A stretch of DNA of 64,000 nt from an uncultured Flavobacteriaceae bacterium (GTDB lineage Bacteria > Bacteroidota > Bacteroidia > Flavobacteriales > Flavobacteriaceae). The notes under the pieces are model-generated. The model saw only the letters and a program-made list of their open reading frames with translations. It had not been told where the DNA came from and ran no database searches. A program made the position numbers and the translations under genes. This document shows positions 8,226 to 17,692 of the stretch, piece after piece (positions within the stretch are counted from its first letter, which is position 1; each line of letters begins with the position of its first letter). The DNA lies in contig CALTAJ010000001.1 in NCBI GenBank assembly GCA_943842245.1, positions 744,001-808,000 on the forward strand, written 5' to 3'.

Positions 8226-9527
8226 ATGAAAAATTCATTTTTGTACCGATTACTAGTTTTCTTTTTGGTTTTACTTGTTTTAGGATGTAATGACAAATCA
8301 AATAAGCCTTTTGAAGAAACTGAAGCAATTGTAGAAGAATTAACCCCTGATCTTTTTTTTGGGATTGATCTTAATGAATTTGATGTAGAAACTAAAAAGA
8401 TTAAACGAGGAGATACTTTTGGGAAAATTATAGAAGATAATGGGATTGATTACCCACTTGTTTATAGTATTCTTCAGGCGATTAAAGGAAAGGTTAGTGT
8501 CCGAAAACTAACAATCGGTAAATCGTATAGTCTCTTTTATTCTAAAGATAGTATTCCTATCCCCGAATTCTTTGTGTACCATCCTGGACCACAATCTTTT
8601 ATTCGTATCCACTTGAGAGATAGTTTATATGGTGAACAAGTCAAAAAACCTGTGCGTTTAGTTGAGCTTGAAGCCTCTGGAATAATAAATAGTTCTCTAT
8701 ACGAAACAATGCAAAACAGTGGTATTAATGAATCGCTTACTTATTATCTCTCAGATGTATATGCTTGGACAGTAGACTTCTTCCGCTTACAAAAAGGAGA
8801 TCGATTTAAGATTATCTACACAGAAAAATTTGTAGATGATTCAATATCAATTGGAATAGAGCGAATTAAAGCTGCCTATTTTGAACATAAAGGAAAACCA
8901 CTTTATGCCTTTGAATATATTAGTAATCCAGAAAAAGGAATTGTAGACTATTTTGATGACCAAGCAAAAAGCCTAAGGCGTGCCTTTTTACAGGGTCCCT
9001 TAAAATTTAATCGGGTTTCCTCTCGCTATAATCTTAGACGAAGGATTGCACTTTATGGAAATCGTGTCCGGCCTCATAAGGGAACTGATTTTGCTGCATC
9101 TGTCGGTACACCCATATTAGCTACTGCAAATGGAACTATAGTTAAAGCAAGCTACACAAGAGGTAATGGAAATTATGTTACTATTAAACACAACGGGACC
9201 TATTCAACACAATACTTACATATGAAAAAGCGTAATGTTCGTGTCGGTCAATTTGTGGAACAAGGAGATGTTATTGGCTGGGTTGGTATGACTGGATATA
9301 CATCAGGACCACATGTTTGTTATCGTTTCTGGAAAAATGGCAGACAAGTAGACCCCTTTAAACAAAAACTTCCAGAGGCAAAACCAATATCTAAAAATTT
9401 AAAAGCTAAATTTGCTCAACACATAGTTCCATACAAAACTAAATTAGATTGCATCGCTTTTGATGATGAACCTGAGGCTGAAATTGCCAATACTAATCCC
9501 TCTTCTTATGAAAAAAATCCTTCATGA
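8226..9527 (+). CDS. M23 family peptidoglycan endopeptidase lipoprotein
   Basis: Predicted lipoprotein (lipobox VLGC, Cys21) that cuts peptidoglycan cross-links in the periplasm. An OapA/LysM-like region (about 55-110, KIKRGDTFGKIIEDNG) precedes an M23/LytM domain (about 270-375) of the Csd3/MepM layout. Metal site: His284 and Asp288 in RPHKGTDFA are intact, as is YLHM (His332), but the usual HxH reads HVC (His363, Cys365), so a Cys stands where the third zinc ligand is expected. The gene follows DUF3108 by 63 bp and its end overlaps the start of pgi by 20 bp. Role inferred from the family. Confidence 0.92.
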   Translation: MKNSFLYRLLVFFLVLLVLGCNDKSNKPFEETEAIVEELTPDLFFGIDLNEFDVETKKIKRGDTFGKIIEDNGIDYPLVYSILQAIKGKVSVRKLTIGKSYSLFYSKDSIPIPEFFVYHPGPQSFIRIHLRDSLYGEQVKKPVRLVELEASGIINSSLYETMQNSGINESLTYYLSDVYAWTVDFFRLQKGDRFKIIYTEKFVDDSISIGIERIKAAYFEHKGKPLYAFEYISNPEKGIVDYFDDQAKSLRRAFLQGPLKFNRVSSRYNLRRRIALYGNRVRPHKGTDFAASVGTPILATANGTIVKASYTRGNGNYVTIKHNGTYSTQYLHMKKRNVRVGQFVEQGDVIGWVGMTGYTSGPHVCYRFWKNGRQVDPFKQKLPEAKPISKNLKAKFAQHIVPYKTKLDCIAFDDEPEAEIANTNPSSYEKNPS

Positions 9528-11145
9528 TAAACAATCATCAGATTTTCAGACATGGAAATTACTTGATGATCATCAAAAAAAAATTGCTGCTACAAGTATA
9601 AAAGGGCATTTCAGAAATGAAACTAATCGCCTTGAATATACCTGGTTAGAATGGGAAAACTTTATAGTAGATATTTCTAAGAATAGAATTGATCGTGAAG
9701 GGTTTGATCTTTTACTTGAACTGGCAAAAGAAGCTGGACTTAAGGATGCTATTGAAGCCCAATTTACAGGAGCTAAAATAAATTATACAGAAAAACGTGC
9801 TGTATTACATACTGCTTTAAGAAGCCCTGATAATTCCCCTATACTGGTAGACGGATCAAATATTGTTCCAGAACTTAGAGCTACTCAAGAAAAGATGTAT
9901 GCCTTTTGCGATAAAGTTATATCAGGAGACTGGAAAGGGTACACCGGGAAATCTATTACACATGTAGTAAATATCGGTATCGGAGGTTCAGATCTGGGTC
10001 CAGCGGTGGTAGTAGAGGCTTTAGCACATTATGAAAATCATTTAAATATTCGATTTATTTCAAATGTTGAAGGAGATCATCATTCAGAGGCTCTGAAGGG
10101 ATTAAATCCTGAAACAACTCTCTTTGTTATAGTTTCGAAAACATTCACCACACAAGAAACGATTAGTAATGCCAATAGTATACGTTCATGGTTTTTGAAT
10201 CAAGCTCCTAAGGATGCTATTTCGAAGCATTTTGTCGCAGTGTCTACCAATACTAAAAAAACAATAGCTTTTGGAATCGCTATAGAAAATACTTTTTCAA
10301 TGAAAGATTGGGTTGGAGGGCGCTTTTCATTATGGAGTACCGTTGGACTTACAATATGTTTAGCTGTTGGTCCCAAACATTTTAGAGACCTCCTAGAGGG
10401 TGCCGGAAAAATGGATTTGCATTTTCGAAAAACTCCTTTTGAAAAAAATATTCCATTAGTTCTGGCTTTATTAAGTATTTGGTACAATAACTTTTGGAAT
10501 GCAGAAAGCGAAGCGATAATTCCATATACCCAATATCTAAGAAGTCTACCTGCTTACTTACAGCAAGGTATAATGGAGAGTAATGGAAAAAGTATTGGAC
10601 GAAATGGAAAGTCATTAAACTATCAAACTGGAACAATTATTTGGGGTGCGCCGGGGACAAATGCACAACACGCCTTTTTTCAGTTGATACATCAGGGTAC
10701 TAAACTCATTCCAGCAGATTTTATTGGCTTTAAAAAGTCTCTAAAAGGAAATTCCGAACATCAAAATAAGTTATTATCAAATTTTATTGCTCAGACTGAG
10801 GCTTTAATGAATGGAAAAACCAAAGATCAAGTCAAAATAGAACTTGACGCAAGTGGAATTGATTATAATGAGCAGGAAAAACTTACCCCTTTTAAAGTAT
10901 TTGAGGGAAATAAGCCCACAAATACAATTCTTATAGATAAACTTACACCTAGCTCTTTGGGTAAATTGATTGCACTATATGAACATAAAATATTTGTTCA
11001 AGGTGTTATTTGGAATATCCATAGTTACGATCAGTGGGGAGTTGAATTAGGAAAACAATTAGCGAATAAGATATTGGATGAAATAGAAGGTAAAAATTCT
11101 TACCCTCACGATCCGTCCACTTTAAAATTACTTTCTAAAATTTAA
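9508..11145 (+). CDS. pgi: glucose-6-phosphate isomerase
   Basis: Interconverts glucose 6-phosphate and fructose 6-phosphate. The protein carries GIGGSDLGPAV (sugar-phosphate binding), VSKTFTTQET, the catalytic Glu region QQGIMESNGKS and the C-terminal NIHSYDQWGVELGK. I start at ATG 9508 (545 residues, close to the 549 of E. coli), which overlaps the preceding gene by 20 bp; an in-frame ATG at 9460 would add 16 residues that do not fit the family. Its 3' end overlaps the convergent recJ stop by 11 bp. Confidence 0.97.
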   Translation: MKKILHDKQSSDFQTWKLLDDHQKKIAATSIKGHFRNETNRLEYTWLEWENFIVDISKNRIDREGFDLLLELAKEAGLKDAIEAQFTGAKINYTEKRAVLHTALRSPDNSPILVDGSNIVPELRATQEKMYAFCDKVISGDWKGYTGKSITHVVNIGIGGSDLGPAVVVEALAHYENHLNIRFISNVEGDHHSEALKGLNPETTLFVIVSKTFTTQETISNANSIRSWFLNQAPKDAISKHFVAVSTNTKKTIAFGIAIENTFSMKDWVGGRFSLWSTVGLTICLAVGPKHFRDLLEGAGKMDLHFRKTPFEKNIPLVLALLSIWYNNFWNAESEAIIPYTQYLRSLPAYLQQGIMESNGKSIGRNGKSLNYQTGTIIWGAPGTNAQHAFFQLIHQGTKLIPADFIGFKKSLKGNSEHQNKLLSNFIAQTEALMNGKTKDQVKIELDASGIDYNEQEKLTPFKVFEGNKPTNTILIDKLTPSSLGKLIALYEHKIFVQGVIWNIHSYDQWGVELGKQLANKILDEIEGKNSYPHDPSTLKLLSKI

Positions 11146-12847
11146 GATTTTTGATTTTTAACTGAAGGTTTGTATTGCCATTATATTGGTTTTCTTCTAG
11201 AGTATAGAGAACTGAAAAAGGTTTTTTCTTTTTTACTTCAGAAATATAGTTGCCCAGACCAAAACCAATCCCTGAAAATCGATTTCCCATTGAATCAATT
11301 ATATCTAAACGTAAATGAGTTTTGTCATTTCCAACTGAGCGGCTTCCACCAAAATCCCTACATTGGTGGGTAACAAAGACAGGTCGTATATTTTTTGGTC
11401 CAAAAGGAGACATTTGATTAATTATACGTAAAAGCTTAAAGTTTAAATCACTAAAACTTATATCTAAATCATAAGTTAAGGAAGGCTCTCTTTGTTCTGG
11501 AAGAATGTGATTTTTTGTATAAGTTTCAAAGGCAAGTTTGAATTCATCTAACTGATTGAGGTTCATAGTTAAACCAGCAGCATATTTATGCCCTCCAAAC
11601 TGAATAATAGAATCTTTACATGCATCCAAAGCATTATATACATCAAAACCTGAAACAGATCGAACTGACCCTGAAATTACATCTTCTGATTTTGTCAAAA
11701 CTACAGTTGGCCTATAATAGTGCTCTATTAGTCGTGAAGCAACAATTCCTATAACTCCTTTGTGCCAAGAAGGGTGAAAGACAACTGAACTATTGTTTTG
11801 AATCTCCTGATTTAATTTAATCTGCTGTAAGGCTTCCTTTGTAATCCGCTCTTCAGTTGTTTTACGTTCGGTATTGAAAAATTCAATTGATCGAGCTATT
11901 GGTAATGCCGATTCATTATTATTACTCATTAATAATTCTACTGCATTTAAGCCTTGATTCATTCTTCCTGCAGCGTTAATTCTCGGAGCAATAACAAAAA
12001 TTAAATCTGTTACATTTAAGGAGTGCTTTAAATCTTTTAAAAATAACGTAAGTCCCGGACGGGGATGTTCTTTTAATTGTTTTAACCCCAAGAAGGTTAA
12101 GATTCTATTTTCATCAACCATAGGAACGATATCTGCAGCAATAGCTATAGCAACAAGATCTAAATAGGATTTTAATTCTGAATCAGGAAGCCCTAATTTA
12201 TTTTGAATGGCCTGTATTAATTTGAAACCAATACCACAACCACACAATTCCTTAAATGGGTAAGAACAATCATTTCTTTTGGGATCTAAGACAGCAACTG
12301 CTTTTGGAATTTCAGTTCCTGGTAAATGATGATCACAGATAATAAAATCAATCCCTAATTCGTTTGCATATTTTACCTGTTCAATTGCTTTAATACCACA
12401 ATCCAAAGCAATAATTAAGCTAATTCCGTCAGCTTGAGCTTCATCAATCCCTTTTTTAGAAATTCCATATCCTTCTGAATATCTATCAGGGACATAAGGT
12501 CGTAATTTTTCTATTTTATCCTTAAGGTAGGTGCTTACTAAGGCTACTGAAGTGGTTCCATCTACATCATAATCCCCAAATATCATAACTGCTTCACCGT
12601 CCTTTATCGCCTTTTGAATTCGCAGAACAGCAGCCTCCATATCTTGCATCAAAAGAGGATCGTATAAATGTGACCATTCAGGTCTAAAAAAGTGTTTTGC
12701 AGTATCAAAATCTTTAATCCCTCTTTGTAATAATAATGATGCAATAATTTTAGGGACAGCTAGAATTCTTGAAAGTTCTTCAACCTTTTCATTTAGTGGC
12801 TCTGAGATTTTTTTCCACCTCATCCATCTATTTTTTAACTCCTTCAA
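11135..12847 (-). CDS. recJ: single-stranded-DNA-specific exonuclease RecJ
   Basis: 5'-3' single-strand DNA exonuclease acting in recombination and mismatch repair. DHH domain with motif FGDYDVDGTTS (Asp92, 94, 96 bind Mn/Mg) and the naming motif CDHHLPG (about 161-167); DHHA1 domain with GGHKYAAGLT in the second half, and a C-terminal OB-like region. 570 residues is normal. It forms a minus-strand pair with rsmI (20-bp overlap, start of recJ inside the end of rsmI), and overlaps pgi tail to tail by 11 bp. Confidence 0.96.
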   Translation of the reverse strand: MKELKNRWMRWKKISEPLNEKVEELSRILAVPKIIASLLLQRGIKDFDTAKHFFRPEWSHLYDPLLMQDMEAAVLRIQKAIKDGEAVMIFGDYDVDGTTSVALVSTYLKDKIEKLRPYVPDRYSEGYGISKKGIDEAQADGISLIIALDCGIKAIEQVKYANELGIDFIICDHHLPGTEIPKAVAVLDPKRNDCSYPFKELCGCGIGFKLIQAIQNKLGLPDSELKSYLDLVAIAIAADIVPMVDENRILTFLGLKQLKEHPRPGLTLFLKDLKHSLNVTDLIFVIAPRINAAGRMNQGLNAVELLMSNNNESALPIARSIEFFNTERKTTEERITKEALQQIKLNQEIQNNSSVVFHPSWHKGVIGIVASRLIEHYYRPTVVLTKSEDVISGSVRSVSGFDVYNALDACKDSIIQFGGHKYAAGLTMNLNQLDEFKLAFETYTKNHILPEQREPSLTYDLDISFSDLNFKLLRIINQMSPFGPKNIRPVFVTHQCRDFGGSRSVGNDKTHLRLDIIDSMGNRFSGIGFGLGNYISEVKKKKPFSVLYTLEENQYNGNTNLQLKIKNLKF

Positions 12848-13496
12848 TTACAATTACAAATTCTCCCTTTGGACTGTGATCTTGGAAAAAAGAAATTGCT
12901 TCCTCAATACTTCCCCTAAAAGTACTTTCATAAAGTTTGGAGATTTCCCGAACAACAGCAAGCTTCCTGTCCCTACCAAACAGAGGAATCATTTGGTCAA
13001 ATAACTTAATTAGTTTGTGCGGTGACTCATAAAAAACTTGTGTTTTAGACTCTAAAGCCATTACCTTTAAGCGACTTATTCTCCCTTTCTTAGGAGGTAA
13101 AAAGCCTTCAAAATTAAAGCGATCACAAGGAATTCCACTTTGAACCAATGCCGGTATGAGAGCTGTTGCCCCAGGCAAGCACTGTATCTCAACGTTTGCT
13201 TCCAAAGCACTTCTAACCAATAAAAATCCAGGGTCTGAGACTCCTGGTGTTCCTGCATCAGAAATTACGGAAATGGTCATCCCTTTTGTTAATTGTTCAA
13301 TAACTCGAGGTGTTTTTTTATGTTCATTGTACATATGAAAACTCTCCAAAGAAGTTGTGATCCCATAATGTTTTAATAGTTTAATACTAACGCGTGTGTC
13401 TTCTGCTAATATTAAGTCTGACTCTTTTAACAAACGTAGAGCTCTTAAAGTAATATCTTCTAGATTGCCAATAGGTGTAGGGATCAAATAGATCAA
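12828..13496 (-). CDS. rsmI: 16S rRNA (cytidine-2'-O)-methyltransferase RsmI
   Basis: Methylates the 2'-OH of C1402 in 16S rRNA using S-adenosylmethionine. The 222-residue protein is a tetrapyrrole-methylase fold: N-terminal MIYLIPTPIGNLEDIT, AEDTR, the SAM-loop VISDAGTPGVSDPG and FYESPHK are all intact. The start is the family start. It lies upstream of recJ with overlapping ends, and 33 bp downstream of an unknown Bacteroidetes gene on the same strand. Confidence 0.97.
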   Translation of the reverse strand: MIYLIPTPIGNLEDITLRALRLLKESDLILAEDTRVSIKLLKHYGITTSLESFHMYNEHKKTPRVIEQLTKGMTISVISDAGTPGVSDPGFLLVRSALEANVEIQCLPGATALIPALVQSGIPCDRFNFEGFLPPKKGRISRLKVMALESKTQVFYESPHKLIKLFDQMIPLFGRDRKLAVVREISKLYESTFRGSIEEAISFFQDHSPKGEFVIVIEGVKK

Positions 13497-13529
13497 AGCT
13501 ATAGTTTTAAGTTTTTTGCTAAACAGTTC

Positions 13530-14207
13530 TTAGCGGTCAAAATTCTTTTGCAAAATAGCTAAAAAGCGATCAGCAATTTCCTCGTTTTTGTTCCAGTTAT
13601 CGTATTCGGTTTTAACTTGAATATCTATAAAATTAAAAACTTCCTCCCATGATTCAAAAGTGACTATCTGAGAAAGTACTTTTTCATATGAGGCTGTATC
13701 TCCCTCAAAAAGATTTTTAATAAAAGCAAGTCGATCATTGAGATCGATTCTTAAAGTTTTATTAAAGCGGTCATTAATATTTTTAATCTCTGGAATTGTT
13801 TCTACCTCTTGTTTGGATTGTTTTACTGAATTTTCTTTCTTTTTTGGTTCAAAAGAGGGTGTTTCTTCAAAGGTTTCAAAAAGCTTTTCATAAGCCTCAG
13901 GTTCAGGCATTTCAGTGACCATGTTTTTTATAGTTTCCATCATAGGTGCTACTTCAAATGCCTCACCTTTTACAATCTCCTTTTCTGGATCACCTGAAAA
14001 TGACTTCAAGACCTCTGATAATCGTGATTGTTGCTTTTCCCAAAGGTTTTTGTCAAGCGATTCCTGATCTAAAAGCATTTTTTGAATAATTGATAGTTCG
14101 TATAGATTTTGAATTGCTTGATGAGTTTTTTCCTCATCCCAGTGACCTTGATGGTTTATGACTTTTTCAGCCCATTTAAGTAATGCACTTTTTATTTTTT
14201 CTGTCAT
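13530..14207 (-). CDS. conserved Bacteroidetes protein, unknown function
   Basis: Not a family I can name. It is a 225-residue acidic cytoplasmic protein with no signal peptide. An N-terminal helical part (about 1-70, ALLKWAEKVINHQGHW) is joined by a low-complexity acidic linker (about 80-150) to a C-terminal helical domain (about 150-225, DLNDRLAFIKNLFEGD, then WEEVFNFIDIQ). This two-part layout, next to rsmI and tdk, recurs in Flavobacteria as I remember, which would support a conserved but undescribed role. It is divergent from tdk (66 bp). Confidence 0.75.
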   Translation of the reverse strand: MTEKIKSALLKWAEKVINHQGHWDEEKTHQAIQNLYELSIIQKMLLDQESLDKNLWEKQQSRLSEVLKSFSGDPEKEIVKGEAFEVAPMMETIKNMVTEMPEPEAYEKLFETFEETPSFEPKKKENSVKQSKQEVETIPEIKNINDRFNKTLRIDLNDRLAFIKNLFEGDTASYEKVLSQIVTFESWEEVFNFIDIQVKTEYDNWNKNEEIADRFLAILQKNFDR

Positions 14208-14273
14208 CGTTTTTAATACCTTTGCTTTTAGGAATTAAGAAATTCTCTTAATGTTCAAGTTGAAAATTACAAA

Positions 14274-14876
14274 ATGTTTTTAGAAAATTCATTAAACGCG
14301 AAAGAACAATTTGGATGGATTGAGGTCATTTGTGGTTCGATGTTTTCTGGCAAAACAGAGGAGTTGATTCGAAGGCTAAAACGTTCCCAATTCGCAAATC
14401 AAAAAATCGAAATTTTTAAACCTAGTATTGATTTGCGCTATGAAGACGAAATGATTATTTCACATGATCAGAATCAAATTCAATCTACATCCGTACCTGC
14501 AGCTGCAAATATTTCAATATTAGCTGATGGCTGCGATGTGGTTGGTATAGATGAAGCTCAGTTTTTTGATAATGAAATTATTCAAGTTTGTAATCATCTG
14601 GCCAACAGTGGGATACGTGTCATTGTTGCCGGCTTAGATATGGACTACCAGGGAAATCCATTTGGCCCAATGCCAGGATTAATGGCCACGGCAGAATATG
14701 TGACTAAAGTTCACGCAGTTTGTACCCGGAGTGGTAATTTGGCAAATTATAGTTATCGAATCTCAGCTGATAAATCTTTAGTTCATCTAGGCGAAAAAGA
14801 AAGTTATCAACCTTTATCAAGGGCTTCTTTCTTTAAGGCTTATAATAATAAAGCAAAAAAAAATAAAGATTCTTAA
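14274..14876 (+). CDS. tdk: thymidine kinase
   Basis: Phosphorylates thymidine to dTMP for nucleotide salvage. Type II TK: P-loop GSMFSGKTEEL (residues 21-31), DEAQFF Walker B-like motif and the lasso region with a single CTRSGN. Most bacterial TKs have two CxxC pairs that bind zinc; here the second Cys of the first pair is Ser, and the second pair is replaced by YQPLSRASFF, as in other Bacteroidetes TKs. The length (200) is normal. alr follows 3 bp after the stop, so tdk and alr are one operon. Confidence 0.95.
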   Translation: MFLENSLNAKEQFGWIEVICGSMFSGKTEELIRRLKRSQFANQKIEIFKPSIDLRYEDEMIISHDQNQIQSTSVPAAANISILADGCDVVGIDEAQFFDNEIIQVCNHLANSGIRVIVAGLDMDYQGNPFGPMPGLMATAEYVTKVHAVCTRSGNLANYSYRISADKSLVHLGEKESYQPLSRASFFKAYNNKAKKNKDS

Positions 14877-14879
14877 TCA

Positions 14880-15968
14880 TTGAATAAGCTTCACCTTCAC
14901 CTTGCCAATCTGGATCATAATTTTGGTTTAATCAGAAAGCAATTGAGTTCAAATACAGCTATTTTCGGAGTGGTAAAAGCTTGGGCATATGGAAGCGATA
15001 TGATCAAAATTGCTAAACGTTTAGAACAAATAGGTGTAGATTATCTTGCCGTAGCCTATGCAGAGGAAGGTAAAATACTTCGAGAGGGAGGAATAAATAT
15101 CCCTATTCTTGTTTTTTATCCTCAAATAAAAGGTTTGCAAGCCATAATTGATTATAAATTAGAGCCAAGTTTATATAGCACTTTGCTTTTGGAAAAATTT
15201 CGTTGTCTTCTAAAACAAAAAAAGAGTAAACATTATCCTGTTCATATCAAATACAACACAGGCTTAAATCGTGTTGGTTTCAATCCGAATCAAGCTAATT
15301 GGGTTTTAGAGCAATTTAAAGAAGAAGAATTTGACTTAAAAACTGTTTATTCTCATCTTGCAACTTCAGAATCAAGTGAAAATAAAACAAACAACAGTAA
15401 ACAAATTAAAACATTTTTAGCGTTAAAAAAACAACACGAAGACAACGCTAATTCAAATCCAAAATTTCATTTACTTAACAGCTCAGGAATTTTTAAAAAT
15501 ACTAAATATGAATTTGATGCAGTTCGCTGTGGAATTGCCCTTCATGGATTCTCCAACTACCCTCATTTAGACCAAAAACTCAAACCATTAGCTAGCCTAC
15601 ATACAATCATTAGTCAAATTCACATGGTAAAAAAGGGAGACAATGTTGGGTATGACCTTGGTTGGAAAGCTTCTAAAGATAGTATAATAGCAACCTTACC
15701 AATTGGACATGCTGACGGAATTGGTCGGCATTTTGGAAATGAAAAAGCTTGGGTATCAGTTAATGGAATATCAGCTCCCATAGTTGGGAACGTTTGTATG
15801 GATATGATAATGATTGATGTCAGTGGAATTTCTTGTAAAGAAGAAGATATTGTTGTTGTTTTTGGACCGGACCAAAATGCTTCTGAATTTGCTATTTCAG
15901 CAGGAACCATAAGCTATGAAGTTCTTAGTGGAATTGGCCCAAGAGTAAAACGTATTATTCATTCATAG
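14880..15968 (+). CDS. alr: alanine racemase
   Basis: PLP enzyme that makes D-alanine for peptidoglycan. Lys33 in VVKAWAYG is the PLP lysine (the usual context is VKANAYG, so Trp replaces Asn). The C-terminal domain keeps the catalytic Tyr region VGYDLGW and the VGNVCMDMIMIDV stretch. 362 residues is normal. The start is TTG at 14880 (LNKLHLHLANLDHNF fits the family N-terminus), 3 bp after tdk. An AT-rich hairpin follows the stop. Confidence 0.94.
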   Translation: MNKLHLHLANLDHNFGLIRKQLSSNTAIFGVVKAWAYGSDMIKIAKRLEQIGVDYLAVAYAEEGKILREGGINIPILVFYPQIKGLQAIIDYKLEPSLYSTLLLEKFRCLLKQKKSKHYPVHIKYNTGLNRVGFNPNQANWVLEQFKEEEFDLKTVYSHLATSESSENKTNNSKQIKTFLALKKQHEDNANSNPKFHLLNSSGIFKNTKYEFDAVRCGIALHGFSNYPHLDQKLKPLASLHTIISQIHMVKKGDNVGYDLGWKASKDSIIATLPIGHADGIGRHFGNEKAWVSVNGISAPIVGNVCMDMIMIDVSGISCKEEDIVVVFGPDQNASEFAISAGTISYEVLSGIGPRVKRIIHS

Positions 15969-15982
15969 GAGAGTCTTTTGTT

Positions 15983-16010
15983 TCAAAAATAACAAATTGT
16001 TATTTTTTGA
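15983..16010 (+). terminator. AT-rich hairpin, likely terminator after alr
   Basis: TCAAAAATAACAA (15983-15995) and TTGTTATTTTTTGA (15997-16010) pair along almost their full length, with one extra base and a one-base centre in DNA (a few pairs must open to form an RNA loop). The right arm itself is T-rich. It lies between the tdk-alr operon and the asd promoter. It could instead be a palindromic protein site. Confidence 0.45.
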
Positions 16011-16027
16011 ATTATATTGATGATTGG

Positions 16028-16059
16028 TTTTGCTTGGAATTTATTAAGTTATAATTTTG
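16028..16059 (+). promoter_or_regulatory. promoter of asd
   Basis: TTTTG at 16028-16032 is followed after 19 bp by TAATTTTG at 16052-16059, matching the Bacteroidetes sigma consensus TTG-N19-TAnnTTTG. The start of transcription would be about 16064-16066, giving a very short leader before the ATG at 16073. Confidence 0.6.
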
Positions 16060-16072
16060 AAAAAACTTTGTA

Positions 16073-17062
16073 ATGAAAGTAGCTATTGTAGGTGCAACTG
16101 GTCTTGTTGGAAGTGTTATGTTAAAAGTTTTATCAGAGCGGAAGCTACCTGTTAAAGAAATTATTTTAGTTGCTTCATCACGATCGGTGGGAAAAGAGAT
16201 TGAATTTGGAGGAAAAACTCAAACTGTTATTGGATTGGAAGAAGCTATTAATGCTCGTCCAAATATAGCCCTTTTCTCAGCTGGTGCAGTTACGTCTTTA
16301 GAATGGGCTCCAAAATTTGCAGCTGCAGGAACCACAGTGATCGATAATTCATCTGCATGGCGTATGGATACTAGTAAAAAACTTGTTGTTCCCGAAATCA
16401 ATGCAAATGAATTAACTCAAGAGGACAAAATCATTGCAAATCCTAATTGCTCTACTATTCAAATGGTTGTGGCATTAGCTCCACTTCACAAGACTTACAA
16501 TATCAAACGTATTGTAATCTCAACCTACCAATCAATAACAGGAACAGGAGTAAAAGCTGTTGAACAATTAAATAATGAAGCAGAAGGAAAGTCAGGAGAT
16601 ATGATTTACCCTCACCCTATTCATAAAAACGCACTCCCTCAATGTGACGTTTTCTTGGAAAATGATTATACAAAAGAAGAAATGAAACTTGTTAATGAGA
16701 CTCATAAGATTTTCAACGATTCTTCTATTGGAATTACTGCTACTGCAATTCGAATTCCAGTAGTTGGCGGCCATAGCGAATCTGTGAACTTAGAATTTGA
16801 AAATTCATATAAAGTAGATGAAGTACGTTCAATTTTAAAACGAACTGAGGGAATAATAGTTCAAGACGATCCGAAGAATGGTTCTTATCCAATGCCAATA
16901 GAAGCTCAAGGAAAAGATTCTGTTTTTGTAGGTCGAATTCGTCGAGATTCTTCTATCCAAAATGGTTTAAATTTATGGATTGTATCTGATAACTTGAGAA
17001 AAGGAGCTGCTACAAATACTGTTCAAATTGCGGAATATCTGATAAAAAACAAATTGGTTTAA
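16073..17062 (+). CDS. asd: aspartate-semialdehyde dehydrogenase
   Basis: NADPH-dependent reduction of aspartyl phosphate to aspartate semialdehyde, the branch step for lysine/DAP, threonine and methionine. N-terminal Rossmann motif GATGLVGSVML, catalytic Cys126 in IIANPNCSTIQ and active-site His234 in VVGGHSESV. At 329 residues it has the usual length. It appears to be a single-gene unit with its own promoter (16028-16059). Downstream is a second promoter for yceD-rpmF. Confidence 0.97.
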   Translation: MKVAIVGATGLVGSVMLKVLSERKLPVKEIILVASSRSVGKEIEFGGKTQTVIGLEEAINARPNIALFSAGAVTSLEWAPKFAAAGTTVIDNSSAWRMDTSKKLVVPEINANELTQEDKIIANPNCSTIQMVVALAPLHKTYNIKRIVISTYQSITGTGVKAVEQLNNEAEGKSGDMIYPHPIHKNALPQCDVFLENDYTKEEMKLVNETHKIFNDSSIGITATAIRIPVVGGHSESVNLEFENSYKVDEVRSILKRTEGIIVQDDPKNGSYPMPIEAQGKDSVFVGRIRRDSSIQNGLNLWIVSDNLRKGAATNTVQIAEYLIKNKLV

Positions 17063-17105
17063 ACAAAGCAGATATAACAAATACATTATAGCTTAAATTT
17101 TTAAC

Positions 17106-17134
17106 TTGTTACTTCAAAAAATTTTATAAATTTG
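17106..17134 (+). promoter_or_regulatory. promoter of yceD-rpmF
   Basis: TTG at 17106-17108 and TAAATTTG at 17127-17134, spaced 18 bp, match TTG-N19-TAnnTTTG. Transcription would start near 17140, ahead of the ATG at 17153, which supports that ATG over the upstream TTG at 17132, which overlaps the -7 box. Confidence 0.6.
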
Positions 17135-17152
17135 CCGCTCAATTGTCGAACA

Positions 17153-17674
17153 ATGGAAGTGTTGAAGGAATTTACAATACCTTTTGTAGGACTAAAAGAC
17201 GGTGAGCACGAGTTTTTATTTACAATTGACAATAAGTTCTTTAATAATTTTGAGTTTACTGATTTTAAAAAGGCATTGCTAGAAGGAAAAGTGGTTTTAA
17301 ATAAAAAACCTAACTTTTTGGAGCTTGAATTTAATGTTTCAGGAAATGTCCTTCTTTGCTGCGATGTTTCTACTGAGTGGTTTGAACATAACCTTAGAGC
17401 TGAATTTAAATTAATAGTCAAATTTGGAACTCCATCTGAAAATAATTCAGATGAAATCCTAGTAATCCCTGAAGGAAGTTATCAAATTAATGTTGCACAA
17501 AATTTCTACGAAATAGTTGTGCTTTCACTTCCTTTAAAACGTGTTCATCCAGGCATAACAGATGGGACGTTAAAAAATGAAATCCTTACAAAGCTCAAAG
17601 CACTAGAACCTAAAGAAGAAAAATTAAACGGGAGAAAAGACCCCCGCTGGAATAAACTGAAAGATCTTTTATAG
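17153..17674 (+). CDS. yceD: DUF177 (YceD-like) protein
   Basis: A 173-residue DUF177/YceD-family protein. In other bacteria and plastids this family is tied to 23S rRNA maturation, and it is usually encoded just ahead of rpmF, as here (18 bp). The family core is visible: FNVSGNVLLCCDVSTEWFEHNL (partial Cys context, residues about 60-82) and the C-terminal DPRWNKLKDLL that is very well conserved in Bacteroidetes. I use ATG 17153; the TTG at 17132 lies inside the promoter. Confidence 0.88.
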   Translation: MEVLKEFTIPFVGLKDGEHEFLFTIDNKFFNNFEFTDFKKALLEGKVVLNKKPNFLELEFNVSGNVLLCCDVSTEWFEHNLRAEFKLIVKFGTPSENNSDEILVIPEGSYQINVAQNFYEIVVLSLPLKRVHPGITDGTLKNEILTKLKALEPKEEKLNGRKDPRWNKLKDLL

Positions 17675-17692
17675 ATTAATAAATAAAATATT

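Noticed and set aside
11135-11145. Frameshift or error at the pgi/recJ overlap
   Set aside because: Both proteins end at family-normal positions, so an 11-bp convergent overlap is the simple reading.
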